A DNA stretch of 64,000 nt. Origin: Microbispora catharanthi (GTDB lineage: Bacteria > Actinomycetota > Actinomycetes > Streptosporangiales > Streptosporangiaceae). The notes beneath the pieces are model-generated. The model did no database searches. It had not been told where the DNA came from and was given only the letters and a program-made list of their open reading frames with translations. The stretch's first letter is position 1; the number at the start of each line of letters is the position of its first letter. Shown here in pieces: positions 43,797 through 52,818 of the stretch. The DNA lies in assembly GCF_006334915.2 (NCBI RefSeq), contig NZ_VDMA02000004.1, forward strand, positions 310,001 to 374,000, given 5' to 3'. A program made the translations under genes and the position numbers.

Positions 43797-44257
43797 TGGC
43801 CACCCCGGAGGAGCGGCTCGCCGAGCTCGGGCTCGCGTTGCCCGAGGTCGTGCCCCCGCTGGCCGCGTACGTGCCCGCCGTACGGACGGGCGACCACGTC
43901 TACACCTCCGGCCAGCTTCCGCTCGTGAAGGGCGAGCTGGCCGTCACCGGCAAGGTCGGCGCGGAGGTGTCGGCCGAGGAGGCCAAGGAACAGGCGCGCA
44001 TCTGCGCGGTCAACGCCCTGGCGGCGATCAAGGCGCTGGTGGGCGACCTGTCGCAGGTCGTGCGGATCGTGAAGGTGGTCGGGTTCGTCGCGAGCGCTCC
44101 CGGCTTCACCGGGCAGCCGCAGGTCGTCAACGGCGCCAGCGAGCTGCTCGGCGAGGTGTTCGGCGAGGCGGGCAAGCACGCGAGGAGCGCGGTCGGCGTG
44201 GCGGTCCTCCCGCTCGACGCCCCGGTCGAGGTGGAGGTCATCGCGGAGGTCCGCTGA
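43796..44257 (+). CDS. RidA family protein
   Basis: A 153-aa protein starting at ATG 43796. It fits the longer YjgF/YER057c/RidA subfamily: YVPAVRTGDHVYTSGQLPL, AEEAKEQARICAVNALAAI, VRIVKVVGFVASAPGF and HARSAVGVAVLPLDAPVEVE, where the arginine of ARSAVG is the usual binding-site residue. RidA proteins hydrolyse reactive enamine/imine intermediates. The order RidA, metallo-beta-lactamase-fold hydrolase, crp is shared with M. tuberculosis. Confidence 0.92.
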   Translation: MATPEERLAELGLALPEVVPPLAAYVPAVRTGDHVYTSGQLPLVKGELAVTGKVGAEVSAEEAKEQARICAVNALAAIKALVGDLSQVVRIVKVVGFVASAPGFTGQPQVVNGASELLGEVFGEAGKHARSAVGVAVLPLDAPVEVEVIAEVR

Positions 44258-44349
44258 CCGTCCGGCCGGCCGGAACCGGGGTTTGCGGTTCCGCGAACGC
44301 GTGGGGGAGCATGGGGCCGGTTGACCCGATCCTTGTTCTGGAGGGCCTC

Positions 44350-45174
44350 ATGGGGTTTCCGCTGCCCGGCGAGGTCGGCGAGCGGGCGCGGGAGATCCTC
44401 GCCGGCCGCCTGGCTCCCGTCCCCGCCAGGGACGCGGCCACGGTGGTGCTGCTGCGTGACGACCCCCTGGAGGTGTACCTCCTCAGGCGCAGGGCCACGA
44501 TGGCCTTCGCCGCCGGCGCCTACGTGTTCCCCGGCGGATCGGTCGACCCGCGGGACGCCGACCACACCGTGGCCTGGGCGGGCCCGCCGCCCGCCGCGTG
44601 GGGCGAGGTCTTCCGGGCCGACGAGAGCACGGCCCGGGGCCTCGTCTGCGCCGCCGTACGCGAGACGTTCGAGGAGTCGGGCGTGCTCCTGGCCGGGCCG
44701 GGCGCGGACACGGTGGTGACGGACACGACGGGCCCGGACTGGGAGGCCGACCGCCTCGCGCTGATCGCGCGCACGCTGTCGTTCGCCGAGTTCCTCGACC
44801 GGCGCGGTCTCGTGCTCAGGTCCGACCTGCTCAAGGCGTGGGCGCACTGGATCACCCCGGTGGTGGAGCCCCGGCGCTTCGACACCCGCTTCTTCGTGGC
44901 GGCTCTGCCCCCCGGGCAGCGTACGCGGGACGTGGGCGGGGAGGCGTCCGGGGTGGCCTGGATGCGGCCGCGCGACGCGCTGGCCGCCGCGAGGGCGGGA
45001 ACGGCGCACATGCTGCCGCCCACCTTCCGGACGCTGGCCGAGATGGCGGCGTTCGAGTCGGCCGGCGACGTGCTCGCCTGCCCCCGGTCGATCACGACCG
45101 TCCTGCCGGAGCCCGCCGAGGTGGACGGGCAGATGGTGCTGATGATCCCCGAGACAGGAAAGGCGGCCGAGTGA
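44350..45174 (+). CDS. NUDIX hydrolase
   Basis: A 274-aa protein. ATG 44350 is chosen for the GGAGGG 5 nt upstream; GTG/ATG starts near 44311 lack a site. VYLLRRRATMAFAAGAYVFPGG opens the NUDIX fold, and the Nudix box is broken up by an insert as in NUDT19-like enzymes, with its helix LVCAAVRETFEESGVLLAGP. The stop overlaps the start of the next gene (GTGA). Substrate unknown; the family cleaves nucleoside diphosphate-X or CoA-type molecules. Confidence 0.88.
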   Translation: MGFPLPGEVGERAREILAGRLAPVPARDAATVVLLRDDPLEVYLLRRRATMAFAAGAYVFPGGSVDPRDADHTVAWAGPPPAAWGEVFRADESTARGLVCAAVRETFEESGVLLAGPGADTVVTDTTGPDWEADRLALIARTLSFAEFLDRRGLVLRSDLLKAWAHWITPVVEPRRFDTRFFVAALPPGQRTRDVGGEASGVAWMRPRDALAAARAGTAHMLPPTFRTLAEMAAFESAGDVLACPRSITTVLPEPAEVDGQMVLMIPETGKAAE

Positions 45175-45992
45175 GCGGCCTGCGCATCCCCGGACCGGAC
45201 GGCGCCGACGGTCTCGACGGCTCCGGCGGCCTTGACGGCGCGGGCACGGCGAGCGCCGTGAACGTGCTGGCGCCCAACCCGTCGCCGATGACCCTCGACG
45301 GCACCAACACCTGGATCGTCGGCGGGGCGGACGCCGTACTGGTGGTGGATCCCGGTCCGGACGACGAGGCGCACCTGCGGCGGGTCGCCGAGCGGGTGGA
45401 CGGCCGCCGGGTGACCGCCGTCCTGCTCACGCACGGCCACCCCGACCACAGCGAGGGCGCGGCGACGCTCGCGCGGATGCTCGGCGCGCCGGTGCGGGCG
45501 CTCGACCCACGCCTCCGCCTGGGCGAGGAGGGCCTGGCCGACGGCGACGTGGTGACGGCGGGCGACGTGGAGGTGCGGGTCGTCGGCACGCCCGGGCACT
45601 CGTTCGACTCGCTGTGCTTCTGGCTGCCCGGCGACCGGGCGATCCTGACCGGTGACACGATCCTCGGCCGGGGGACGACCGTCATCGCCCCCGACGGAGA
45701 CCTCGGTGACTACCTGCGCAGCCTGGACAGGCTCAGGCAGGGCGCCGAGATGCTGGAGGCCATGGTGCTGCTGCCCGGTCACGGGCCCGTCCTGCCCGAT
45801 CCCTCCGGGGTGCTCGACGCGTACATCGCCCACCGGCGCGAGCGGCTGGACCAGATCCGCGAGGCGATCCGCAGGGGCGCCAGGGACGCGCGCGAGATCG
45901 TCGAGATGGTGTACGCCGACGTGGACCGGTCATTGTGGCCGGCCGCCGAGATGTCGGTGGCGGCCCAGCTCGACTACCTCAAGGCGCTCTAG
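45171..45992 (+). CDS. Metallo-beta-lactamase-fold hydrolase
   Basis: A 273-aa protein starting at GTG 45171, overlapping the preceding stop. After a Gly/Asp-rich opening it has NPSPMTLDGTNTWIVGG, the zinc motif TAVLLTHGHPDHSEG, GTPGHSFDSLCFWLPGD, ILTGDTILGRG and LLPGHGPVLPDP, followed by a helical tail (RRERLDQIREAIRRG). This is the LACTB2-like class of MBL hydrolases. It ends 7 bp from the convergent crp gene, as its counterpart does in mycobacteria. Confidence 0.92.
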   Translation: MSGLRIPGPDGADGLDGSGGLDGAGTASAVNVLAPNPSPMTLDGTNTWIVGGADAVLVVDPGPDDEAHLRRVAERVDGRRVTAVLLTHGHPDHSEGAATLARMLGAPVRALDPRLRLGEEGLADGDVVTAGDVEVRVVGTPGHSFDSLCFWLPGDRAILTGDTILGRGTTVIAPDGDLGDYLRSLDRLRQGAEMLEAMVLLPGHGPVLPDPSGVLDAYIAHRRERLDQIREAIRRGARDAREIVEMVYADVDRSLWPAAEMSVAAQLDYLKAL

Positions 45993-45999
45993 CGTCGCT

Positions 46000-46680
46000 T
46001 CAGCGGGAGCGGTTGAAGAGCCGCTCCCTGTCCATGATCACCACGGCCTTGGCCTCGATGCGCAGCCAGCCGCGCTGGGCGAAGTCGGCCAGGGCCTTGT
46101 TGACGGTCTCCCGCGAGGCGCCCACGAGCTGGGCGAGCTCCTCCTGGGTGAGGTCGTGGTGCACCCGGATGCCGTCGTCGGTCTTCTGCCCGAAGCGGTC
46201 GGCCAGGTCGAGGAGCTGCTTGGCGACGCGGCCGGGCACGTCGGTGAAGACGAGGTCCGCGAGCACGTCGTTGGTGCGGCGCAGCCGCTGGGCCAGGGCG
46301 CGCAGCAGGTGCAGCGCCACTTCAGGCCGGCCGGTCAGCCACGGACGCAGGTCGTCGTGCCCCAGGCCGGCGAGCCGTACGTCGGTCAGCGCGATGGCCG
46401 AGGCCGTACGCGGGCGAGGGTCGAACAACGACAGCTCGCCGAACATCTCGCCGGGCCCGAGCACGCTCAGCAGGTTCTCCCGGCCGTCGGGAGCGGTGCG
46501 CGCCAGCTTGATCTTGCCTTCGAGCACCACGTAGAGCCGGTCGCCCGTCTCGTTCTCACTGAAGAGGGTGCGGCCCTTGGGCAGCTCCACCTCGGTGATG
46601 CTCGTACGCAGAGCCGCGGCGCTCTCGCGGTCGAGCGCGGAGAACAGCGGCGCCTTGCTCAGTACTTCTTCGGTGCTCAC
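46000..46680 (-). CDS. crp: Crp/Fnr family regulator (Crp)
   Basis: A 226-aa protein starting at GTG 46680, with AAGGAGG 5 nt upstream. Residues ~15-130 are a cyclic-nucleotide-binding fold (DRLYVVLEGKIKLAR; LLSVLGPGEMFGELSLFDPRPRTASA, where the R-T-A-S portion contacts cAMP in Crp). The helix-turn-helix is LTQEELAQLVGASRETVNKA near 170-190. Position next to the MBL hydrolase and divergent from nth equals M. tuberculosis Crp and its Streptomyces counterpart, a global regulator of development and antibiotic production. Confidence 0.94.
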   Translation of the reverse strand: MSTEEVLSKAPLFSALDRESAAALRTSITEVELPKGRTLFSENETGDRLYVVLEGKIKLARTAPDGRENLLSVLGPGEMFGELSLFDPRPRTASAIALTDVRLAGLGHDDLRPWLTGRPEVALHLLRALAQRLRRTNDVLADLVFTDVPGRVAKQLLDLADRFGQKTDDGIRVHHDLTQEELAQLVGASRETVNKALADFAQRGWLRIEAKAVVIMDRERLFNRSR

Positions 46681-47022
46681 GGTGCCTCCTTGCTGCGGGC
46701 GCGCTCGGTCGCCGGCTCCGTGCTAGCCATTGTGACCCACGCCTTCCGCGACGCATTACGGGGTGTCCCGTTACGTCGCATGGGCGTAGCTCCCGGCTCG
46801 CACTCGTGTGCGTGGTGCCTGGCGAAACAACACAATCTTGGCGGAAACCTATCCTTACGCCCATCGCGCGCTCGACCGGCTCGGGCAGCCGGTCGTCCCC
46901 CTACGGGCACAGTGTATTGCGCAGCGTAGGGACAAATTGGCAAATACAGGCTGGATATGTGGCATGTGTGGCAAGCCATGACCTGGGAGCGGGCCGAGGA
47001 CGCGAGGCCCTACGCTTGCGGC
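46681..47022. other. Intergenic region between crp and nth
   Basis: No gene is seen. It must hold the divergent promoters. A TGTGAC half-site at about 46730 and ATGTGGCATGTGTGG near 46957 recall parts of a Crp site (TGTGA-N6-TCACA), but no complete palindrome was found. Confidence 0.5.
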
Positions 47023-47760
47023 ATGGCGACGAACACGGCCGCTCCCCGACGGCGTCAGCGCCAGGCCGAGACCCGCCTGGGACTCGTGCGGCGGGCGCGG
47101 CGAATCAACCGGATCCTGGCCGAGACCTACCCCGACGCCCATTGCGAACTCGACTTCGGCAACCCCCTGGAGCTGCTGGTCGCCACGATCCTGTCGGCGC
47201 AGTGCACCGACAAGAGGGTCAACATGGTCACTCCGGTGCTCTTCGCGAAGTACCGCACCGCGGCCGACTACGCCGGAGCCGACCGCGCCGAGCTCGAGGA
47301 GATCATCAAGTCGACCGGGTTCTTCCGGGCGAAGGCCAACAGCATCATCGGGATGGCGCAGGCCCTGTGCGAACACCACAAGGGGGAGGTTCCAGGCAAG
47401 CTGGCCGAGCTGGTCAAGCTCCCGGGCGTGGGCCGCAAGACCGCGAACGTCGTGCTCGGCAACGCCTTCGACGTTCCCGGCATCACCGTCGACACGCACT
47501 TCCAGCGGCTGACGAGGCGCTTCGGCTGGACGACCGAGACCGATCCCGTGAAGATCGAGCACGAGGTCGGCGAGCTGATCCCCAAGTCCGAGTGGACGAT
47601 GCTGTCGCATCGGCTGATCTGGCACGGCCGGCGCATCTGCCACGCCAGGAAGCCCGCCTGCGGCGTGTGCCCGCTCGCGGCGCTCTGCCCGTCGTACGGC
47701 ACCGGCCCCACAGACGCGGACGAGGCGCGCACGCTGGTGCGGCCGGGTCCGTTCTCGTGA
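47023..47760 (+). CDS. nth: Endonuclease III
   Basis: A 245-aa protein; ATG 47023 ([14 protein letters not shown]) is preferred to an upstream start at 46957. It has the full EndoIII set: [19 protein letters not shown], helix-hairpin-helix [14 protein letters not shown] with the catalytic lysine, the aspartate in [10 protein letters not shown], and a [4Fe-4S] loop [18 protein letters not shown] (CX6CX2CX5C). It removes oxidised pyrimidines and nicks abasic sites in base excision repair. A thioredoxin-like gene that follows nth in mycobacteria is absent here; a NUDIX gene follows directly. Confidence 0.96.
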   Translation: MATNTAAPRRRQRQAETRLGLVRRARRINRILAETYPDAHCELDFGNPLELLVATILSAQCTDKRVNMVTPVLFAKYRTAADYAGADRAELEEIIKSTGFFRAKANSIIGMAQALCEHHKGEVPGKLAELVKLPGVGRKTANVVLGNAFDVPGITVDTHFQRLTRRFGWTTETDPVKIEHEVGELIPKSEWTMLSHRLIWHGRRICHARKPACGVCPLAALCPSYGTGPTDADEARTLVRPGPFS

Positions 47761-47852
47761 GTATGTAGTGATCGGGAAGCTCGGGCGTCCTCCCGTGGTT
47801 GTACGGCACGCCTGGGCCCCAGCATGCTCGGTGTGACGATGTGGAGGTGGTC

Positions 47853-48500
47853 GTGGCTCCCCCTTGGTTGACGGAGCTGGCCGCGAAGGCCGCGCACAGC
47901 CCTGTTCCCACCGCGTTGCGGCCGCCCGCGAACGGCGCCGGCCGCTCGGCGGCGGTGTTGTTGCTGTTCGGCGAGGGGCCAGAAGGGCCCGACATCCTGC
48001 TCATCCAGCGCAGTTCGAAGGGCCGGGTGCACGCCGGCCAGCCCGCGTTTCCCGGTGGCGGCGTCGATCCCGGCGACGACGGCCCGATCGGCGCGGCCCT
48101 GCGCGAGGCCCAGGAGGAGACCGGGCTCGACCCCTCGGGCGTCGAGGTCGTCGGGACCATGCCCGAGCTCTACGTCTGGCGCAGCGACAACCGGGTGACG
48201 CCCGTGCTCGCCTGGTGGCACACGCCCTGCGCCGTGCACGCCGCGTCTCCCGACGAGGTCGAGACCGTCGAGCGGGTCCCGGTCGCGGAGCTGGTGGACC
48301 CGGCCAACCGGTTGCGGCTGCGCCATCCGCGCGGCATCGTCCCCTCCGTGGCGTTCCGCGTACGCGGGCTGCTCGTGTGGGGGTTCACCGCCGGCGTGCT
48401 CGACGGCGTGCTGACCGCGGCCGGTTTCGAGCGTCCCTGGGACCGCTCGCGGGTCGAGGATCTTCCCCCAGAGGTCCTCGACCTGGCCGCGCGGGGCTGA
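47853..48500 (+). CDS. NUDIX hydrolase, CoA-pyrophosphatase type
   Basis: A 215-aa protein. GTG 47853 has GGAGG at 5-nt spacing; starts further upstream are less likely. It shows DILLIQRSSKGRVHAGQPAFPGG, which includes the UPF0035-like opening of CoA pyrophosphatases, and the Nudix box GGGVDPGD...ALREAQEETGLDPSGVEVVG (ends quoted). NudL/CoAse proteins split CoA to 4'-phosphopantetheine and 3',5'-ADP. It stands before the MarP-type gene as in mycobacteria. Confidence 0.9.
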   Translation: MAPPWLTELAAKAAHSPVPTALRPPANGAGRSAAVLLLFGEGPEGPDILLIQRSSKGRVHAGQPAFPGGGVDPGDDGPIGAALREAQEETGLDPSGVEVVGTMPELYVWRSDNRVTPVLAWWHTPCAVHAASPDEVETVERVPVAELVDPANRLRLRHPRGIVPSVAFRVRGLLVWGFTAGVLDGVLTAAGFERPWDRSRVEDLPPEVLDLAARG

Positions 48501-48579
48501 GCCGCCGGGGTGCTCGTACGCCGCGTATGGCGACGAGACCCGGCAGACGCCCGCACACGACGAGTGGCGTGGCTATACC

Positions 48580-49779
48580 GTGGAAACTGTGCGCGGCGAT
48601 CTTCTGGATCTCATCCTGATCGGCCTGGTGGTGGCCTTCGCGGTATCCGGTTACCGGCAGGGCTTCATCATCGGGGCCTTCAGCTTCATCGGATTCATCG
48701 GCGGCGCCATCCTGGGGCTGTTCATCGCGCCGCCTCTGGCCGGAGCGATCGTCAGCGGCGACATCGAGAGGGCCCTGTTAGCCATCGTCATCGTCTTCCT
48801 GGCGGCGACGATCGGGCAGTTCGCGTCCTCGACGATCGGCGCGGTGGCCCGCAGCCACGTCACATGGGAGCCGGCCAAGGCGGTCGACGCCTTCGGCGGC
48901 TCGGTCGCCAGCGGTCTGTCGGTTCTGGCCATCGCCTGGCTGCTCGGCTCCCTGATGGTCTCGATGAGCTTCGGCCAGCCGCTGGTCAAGGACCAGATCA
49001 ACGGATCCGTCGTGTGGCAGACGGTCGACGAGGCCATGCCGGACGGCGTGCGGGCCATGCAGAAGCCGTTCAGGGACTTTGTCAGCACATCGGAGTGGCC
49101 GCAGGTCATCACCTCCATCGGCGGCCAGAACGTGCCCCCGCCGGACCAGAGCCTGATCAACGGCAGCCCCGCCCTCGTCCGGGCCCGCAGGGCGATCGTC
49201 AAGGTGCAGGGCACGGCCCCGAGCTGCCGCAAGCGCATCGAGGGGACCGGGTTCGTCTACGCGCGGCAGCGGATCATGACCAACGCCCACGTCGTCGCCG
49301 GGGTCACCGAGGGGTTGCGGGTCACCGACTACGAGGGCAACCAGTACGACGCCCGGGTCGTCCTGTACAACCCCGAGCGAGACATCGCGATCCTGTTCGT
49401 CCCGGGCCTCCCGATCAACGCGCTGCGCTTCGACATGAACGCCGACAAGGGCGACAGCGCGATCATCGCCGGTTACCCGAAGGGGCACCCCTTCACGCCG
49501 CTCGCCGCGCGCATCAGGATCAAGCAGCGCGCCGAGTCGTACGACATCTACAACCAGCGCAGGGTGGAGCGCGAGGTCTACGCCATCCGCGGCAAGGTCC
49601 AGCCGGGCAACTCGGGCGGGCCGCTGCTGAGCCCTGACGGCCGGGTGTTCGGAGTGATCTTCGCCGCCGCGACGGACCAGCCCGAGACGGGCTACGCCCT
49701 CACTGCGGAGGAGGTCATGCCCGACGCCAACGACGGCAGCGGCGCCGTCGTCCGCGTGGGCACCCAGGACTGCGACTAG
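48580..49779 (+). CDS. marP: MarP-family membrane serine protease
   Basis: A 399-aa protein from GTG 48580 (GTG 48589 is an alternative). The N-terminal part has four hydrophobic helices of the CvpA type (LLDLILIGLVVAFAVSGYRQ; GFIGGAILGLFIAPPL; LLAIVIVFLAATIGQFA; LSVLAIAWLLGSLMV). The periplasmic trypsin-like domain has RIMTNAHVVAG (His), NPERDIAILFV (Asp) and QPGNSGGPLL (Ser). Cysteines in APSCRKR and at the C-terminus (TQDCD) correspond to the disulfide pair of mycobacterial MarP, which protects against acid and oxidative stress. Confidence 0.93.
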   Translation: METVRGDLLDLILIGLVVAFAVSGYRQGFIIGAFSFIGFIGGAILGLFIAPPLAGAIVSGDIERALLAIVIVFLAATIGQFASSTIGAVARSHVTWEPAKAVDAFGGSVASGLSVLAIAWLLGSLMVSMSFGQPLVKDQINGSVVWQTVDEAMPDGVRAMQKPFRDFVSTSEWPQVITSIGGQNVPPPDQSLINGSPALVRARRAIVKVQGTAPSCRKRIEGTGFVYARQRIMTNAHVVAGVTEGLRVTDYEGNQYDARVVLYNPERDIAILFVPGLPINALRFDMNADKGDSAIIAGYPKGHPFTPLAARIRIKQRAESYDIYNQRRVEREVYAIRGKVQPGNSGGPLLSPDGRVFGVIFAAATDQPETGYALTAEEVMPDANDGSGAVVRVGTQDCD

Positions 49780-49864
49780 GGAGTGTCCGGTTCCTGAGGC
49801 TCCACCCCGTTCTCCATCCTTCGGAGGTGCCGCTCCACCCCACCCCGTCCCTACCGTCCTCGGC

Positions 49865-50059
49865 ATGGACAAACGCACTGGAGGGTCGGGCCGCATCTGG
49901 CTCGACCTGCTGCACCGGCTCCTGGACGCCAACGGGGGGAAGATGAACGGCAAGTTCCTGCTCGCGATCGTGATCGTGGCCCTGCTGGTGATCGCCGGCT
50001 TCGTGGCCTTCCGGCTTATCGTGTTGAACATGATTCTGACGTTGACGGATTCGCGCTAG
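49865..50059 (+). CDS. Small single-pass membrane protein
   Basis: A 64-aa reading from ATG 49865, with one long hydrophobic helix near the end (FLLAIVIVALLVIAGFVAFR). A shorter version from ATG 49943 has GGGGGGAAG upstream and may be the true product. The stop is 3 bp before the histidine kinase start, so it is probably cotranscribed with the two-component system and could be an accessory sensor. Evidence is position and hydrophobicity only. Confidence 0.5.
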   Translation: MDKRTGGSGRIWLDLLHRLLDANGGKMNGKFLLAIVIVALLVIAGFVAFRLIVLNMILTLTDSR

Positions 50060-50062
50060 GCG

Positions 50063-51166
50063 ATGCGGGAGGTGTGGGGGCGGGTCGTGCGGCTGCTGGC
50101 GGCCGACGACCCCGAGACCGGCCACATGGTCAGGCTGCTGATGAGCCTGGTCCTCGCCTGGTCGCTCGCGACCGCGTCGCCCGATCGCGCCCCCGCGCTG
50201 TTCTGGTCCGCGCTCTGCGCGTCGATGGCGTGCTGGCTGGCCTTCGTCCTGCTCGACCGATACTTCTCGCGAGTCGCCGTGGCCCTCCTCGCGGCCGGTT
50301 CGGCGATCGCCGCGTCGGTGTCGGGATCGGCCGAGGCGGCGCCCACGGTCTTCGTGTTCGCGATGCTGCTGCTGTTCGCGGCGCACGTGACGCCGAGCAT
50401 GGGAGCGATCGTCGCGGTCACCGTGACCGACCTGGCGCTCATGGCCGGCAGCATGCTGTGGTGGGAGCAGCCGCGATCGGCGATCGTGGTCCGCGCCGCG
50501 GTCGTGCTGTGCACCGTGCTCTTCGCCTTGCACCGGCGCCAGTACCGCCGGGCCCAGCAGGACCGGGCCAGGGCCATGGCGCTCGACGAGCGGGCCCGCA
50601 TCGCCAGGGAGCTCCACGACGTGCTCGCGCACTCCCTCGGCGCCCTGGGGGTGCAACTGGAGGTCGCCGAGGCCTTGCTCACCGAGCGAGGCGACGTGGA
50701 GGGAGCGGTGGCGCGCATCCGCAGGTCGCGGGCTCTGGCCAGGGAGGGGCTGACCGAGGCGCGCTCGGCGGTGGCGGCCCTGCGGGAGGACGTGCCGCCG
50801 CTGCCCGACGCGCTGAGCCTGCTGGTCGCCGAGCACCGCAGGGATCACGACGTGTCCGCCGAACTGTGTACGGCGGGCACACGGCGGCCGATCACTCCGG
50901 CGGCGGAGGTCTGCCTGCTGCGTACGGCGCGCGAGGCGCTGACCAACGCCGCGAGGCATGCTCCGGGCGAGCCCGTGACGGTCGAGCTCGGCTACGGTGA
51001 GGGCGCCGTCCGGCTGGTGGTGCGCAACCCGTGCGAGGCCGCACGCGCGGTGTCGTCCGGGCACGGCCTGCAGGGCATGCGTGAGCGGCTGGCGCTCGCG
51101 GGCGGGACGTTGAGCGCCGGACCGGCGGGCGGCCTGTGGGAGGTGCGGGCGGAGGTGCCGGAATGA
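50063..51166 (+). CDS. Two-component sensor histidine kinase (NarL-type partner)
   Basis: A 367-aa protein starting at ATG 50063. Residues ~20-155 hold about five membrane helices (LLMSLVLAWSLATAS; VAVALLAAGSAIAASV; VFVFAMLLLFAAHV; VRAAVVLCTVLFAL). The HisKA_3 dimerisation box is ERARIARELHDVLAHSLGAL with the phospho-accepting histidine, followed by a HATPase_c domain with AREALTNAARHAPGEPV and a short G-box GHGLQGMRERLALAGG. The signal is unknown. The stop overlaps the response-regulator start (ATGA). Confidence 0.93.
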   Translation: MREVWGRVVRLLAADDPETGHMVRLLMSLVLAWSLATASPDRAPALFWSALCASMACWLAFVLLDRYFSRVAVALLAAGSAIAASVSGSAEAAPTVFVFAMLLLFAAHVTPSMGAIVAVTVTDLALMAGSMLWWEQPRSAIVVRAAVVLCTVLFALHRRQYRRAQQDRARAMALDERARIARELHDVLAHSLGALGVQLEVAEALLTERGDVEGAVARIRRSRALAREGLTEARSAVAALREDVPPLPDALSLLVAEHRRDHDVSAELCTAGTRRPITPAAEVCLLRTAREALTNAARHAPGEPVTVELGYGEGAVRLVVRNPCEAARAVSSGHGLQGMRERLALAGGTLSAGPAGGLWEVRAEVPE

Positions 51167-51795
51167 GGGTCCTGGTCGTGGACGACCAGCAGCTCATGCG
51201 TGAGGGCCTGGTGGCGCTGCTGGACCTGGTCGACCACGTGGAGGTGGTGGGCGACGCCGGGAACGGAGAAGAGGCCCTGAGCCTGGTGGCCGAGCTGCGT
51301 CCCGACGTCGTGCTCATGGACCTGCGCATGCCCGTGATGGACGGCGTCGAGGCCACGCGGCGGATCAGCCGTGAGCACCCGGAGGTGGCCGTCGTGGTGC
51401 TGACGACCTACGACGACGACCGGTCCGTGGACTCGGCCCTGCTGGCCGGGGCCTGCGGCTACCTCACCAAGGACGCGGGACGCGCCGAGATCGCCGCCGC
51501 CCTCCGCTCCGCCGCCGCCGGGCAGTCGACGTTCTCGGCCGCGGTGTCCCGGCGGCTGGTCGACGCGCTGTCCCGCGCCGCGCCGCCGCCGGTCACGGCC
51601 TGTCCCGACGGGCTGACCGTGCGGGAGGTCGAGGTGCTGCGGCTCGTCGCCGGGGGGCTGAGCAACGCGGAGATCGGCTCGGCCCTCTTCATCGCGGAGA
51701 CGACCGTGAAGACGCACATCAACAACGCCTTCGCCAAGATCGGCGTCCGCAACCGTACGGCGGCCGCCGCCTACGCGCGCGACAAGCTGCTCTAG
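51163..51795 (+). CDS. NarL/FixJ-type response regulator
   Basis: A 210-aa protein starting at ATG 51163. The receiver domain has VLVVDDQQLMREGLV, the phospho-acceptor in DVVLMDLRMPVMDGVEA, the switch threonine in VVVLTTYDDD, and the lysine in GYLTKDAG. The LuxR-type helix-turn-helix is LTVREVEVLRLVAGGLSNAE with TTVKTHINNAFAKIGV. It is coupled to the kinase gene by a 4-bp overlap. Targets unknown; GCTCCACCCC occurs twice upstream of the operon near 49800 and 49830 and might be an operator (weak). Confidence 0.94.
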   Translation: MRVLVVDDQQLMREGLVALLDLVDHVEVVGDAGNGEEALSLVAELRPDVVLMDLRMPVMDGVEATRRISREHPEVAVVVLTTYDDDRSVDSALLAGACGYLTKDAGRAEIAAALRSAAAGQSTFSAAVSRRLVDALSRAAPPPVTACPDGLTVREVEVLRLVAGGLSNAEIGSALFIAETTVKTHINNAFAKIGVRNRTAAAAYARDKLL

Positions 51796-51870
51796 GTGCG
51801 TCTCCCGCGCATCACGCGGCCGGGGCCCGGTTCCACAATGCGCAGCAGCCTTATGGGTCAGCAGCCCTGC

Positions 51871-51947
51871 CCGCCGCACCCCGGCGTCACCGCTGCCGCA
51901 CCCCGCCGCCGCACCCCGCCGCCGCACCCCGGCGTCACCGCTGCCGC
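51871..51947. repeat. 29-bp direct repeat between convergent genes
   Basis: A 29-bp sequence beginning CCGCCGCACCCCGGCG occurs at 51871-51899 and again at 51919-51947, separated by further CCGCCGCACCCC units. It lies between the response regulator and the convergent DUF309 gene. Confidence 0.8.
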
Positions 51948-51962
51948 CGACGGGCGGCCTCG

Positions 51963-52445
51963 CTACTTCGCGGGGGTCAGGCGGGCGAGGATGGCGGCGA
52001 TGGCGGAGCCGGCGTCCGCGTTCCCCTCGTCGATGGCGGTCGTGACCGCGTCGGCCTCGATGGCCAGGGCCCGCAGGTCCAGCCTGTAGGGCCGGGTGGA
52101 GCCGTACGCGCCGAGCCTGGCGGACCCGCGGGTCAGCAGGGCGGCGGCGCCGGAGAGGTTGCCGCGCTGGATGTGCGTCAGGCCGACGCATATCTGGGCG
52201 AGTCCCTGCCACAACTCGCGTTCCTCGGCCGGGCCGGTCTTCCAGCGGGCCTCAAGCACCTCGTGGGCGTGGAAGGGCCGGCCCGCCGCGAGCAGGTTCC
52301 TGGCCTCTTCCAGCGCCTCCTCGGCGGCGGGGGCGTAGTCGTCCGGCACCCGGGGCACTCCCTCTGTGCCTCTGGGGAGCGGCCTGCCGTACTCGTCGCG
52401 AGGGCGTGCATTGCGGGGGCGACCCGCTTCGTCACGGTCACGCAT
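51963..52445 (-). CDS. DUF309 protein
   Basis: A 160-aa protein from ATG 52445 (upstream in-frame ATG 52490 is less likely). After a basic, Arg/Asp-rich stretch it has the DUF309 core: AGRPFHAHEVLEARWKTG, ERELWQGLAQICVGLTHIQR and GAAALLTRGSARL. This all-helical fold has a conserved His/Glu pair in HAHEVLE. Function unknown. It faces the two-component genes and is followed upstream by a non-coding repeat-rich gap. Confidence 0.88.
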   Translation of the reverse strand: MRDRDEAGRPRNARPRDEYGRPLPRGTEGVPRVPDDYAPAAEEALEEARNLLAAGRPFHAHEVLEARWKTGPAEERELWQGLAQICVGLTHIQRGNLSGAAALLTRGSARLGAYGSTRPYRLDLRALAIEADAVTTAIDEGNADAGSAIAAILARLTPAK

Positions 52446-52728
52446 GGTCTCTCCGCAGGGCGCGTGGGCGGTTCTGAGCGGCCGAAGCACCCCGGCGACT
52501 CCCGGATCACCCCGGAGATCAACCAGGAAGTTGAGCCACTTCAGGGCACATTTCTACTATCTTCTACAAGATCACGGGTACCGATCCGGCAGCCGGGGCG
52601 GCCGCACTGGGGACGATCAAGGTGTGCGAGACCGGCGACGGCGCGTCCCACCAGGCGCCGGACGTCAGGTCAGCAGCCGGGTTCAGCCGCGGGTTCGGGG
52701 TCGGATTCGGCGGTCAGGTCGAGCGACC
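52446..52728. other. Intergenic region upstream of DUF309
   Basis: No gene is recognised. It lies between DUF309 and the hydrolase on the same strand and contains an AT-richer spot CATTTCTACTATCTTCTACAAG-like around 52549-52571, a possible promoter for DUF309 on the minus strand. The 13-bp tandem repeat begins at its right end. Confidence 0.45.
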
Positions 52729-52818
52729 GGGTTGAGTGGCCGGGTTGAGTGGCCGGGCTGAGCGGTCGGGCTGAGCGGTCGGGCTGAGCGGTCGGGCTGA
52801 GCGGCGGGTTCAGCGGTC
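52729..52818 (-). repeat. 13-bp tandem repeat at the hydrolase 3' end
   Basis: Seven units of GGGYTGAGYGGYC run from 52729 to 52818 (one unit is 12 bp). The last unit covers the stop codon of the hydrolase gene at 52810-52812, so unit gain or loss could shift that protein's end. Confidence 0.85.

Noticed and set aside
46681-47022. Crp autoregulatory site upstream of crp
   Set aside because: Only half-site matches were found, no complete TGTGA-N6-TCACA palindrome.
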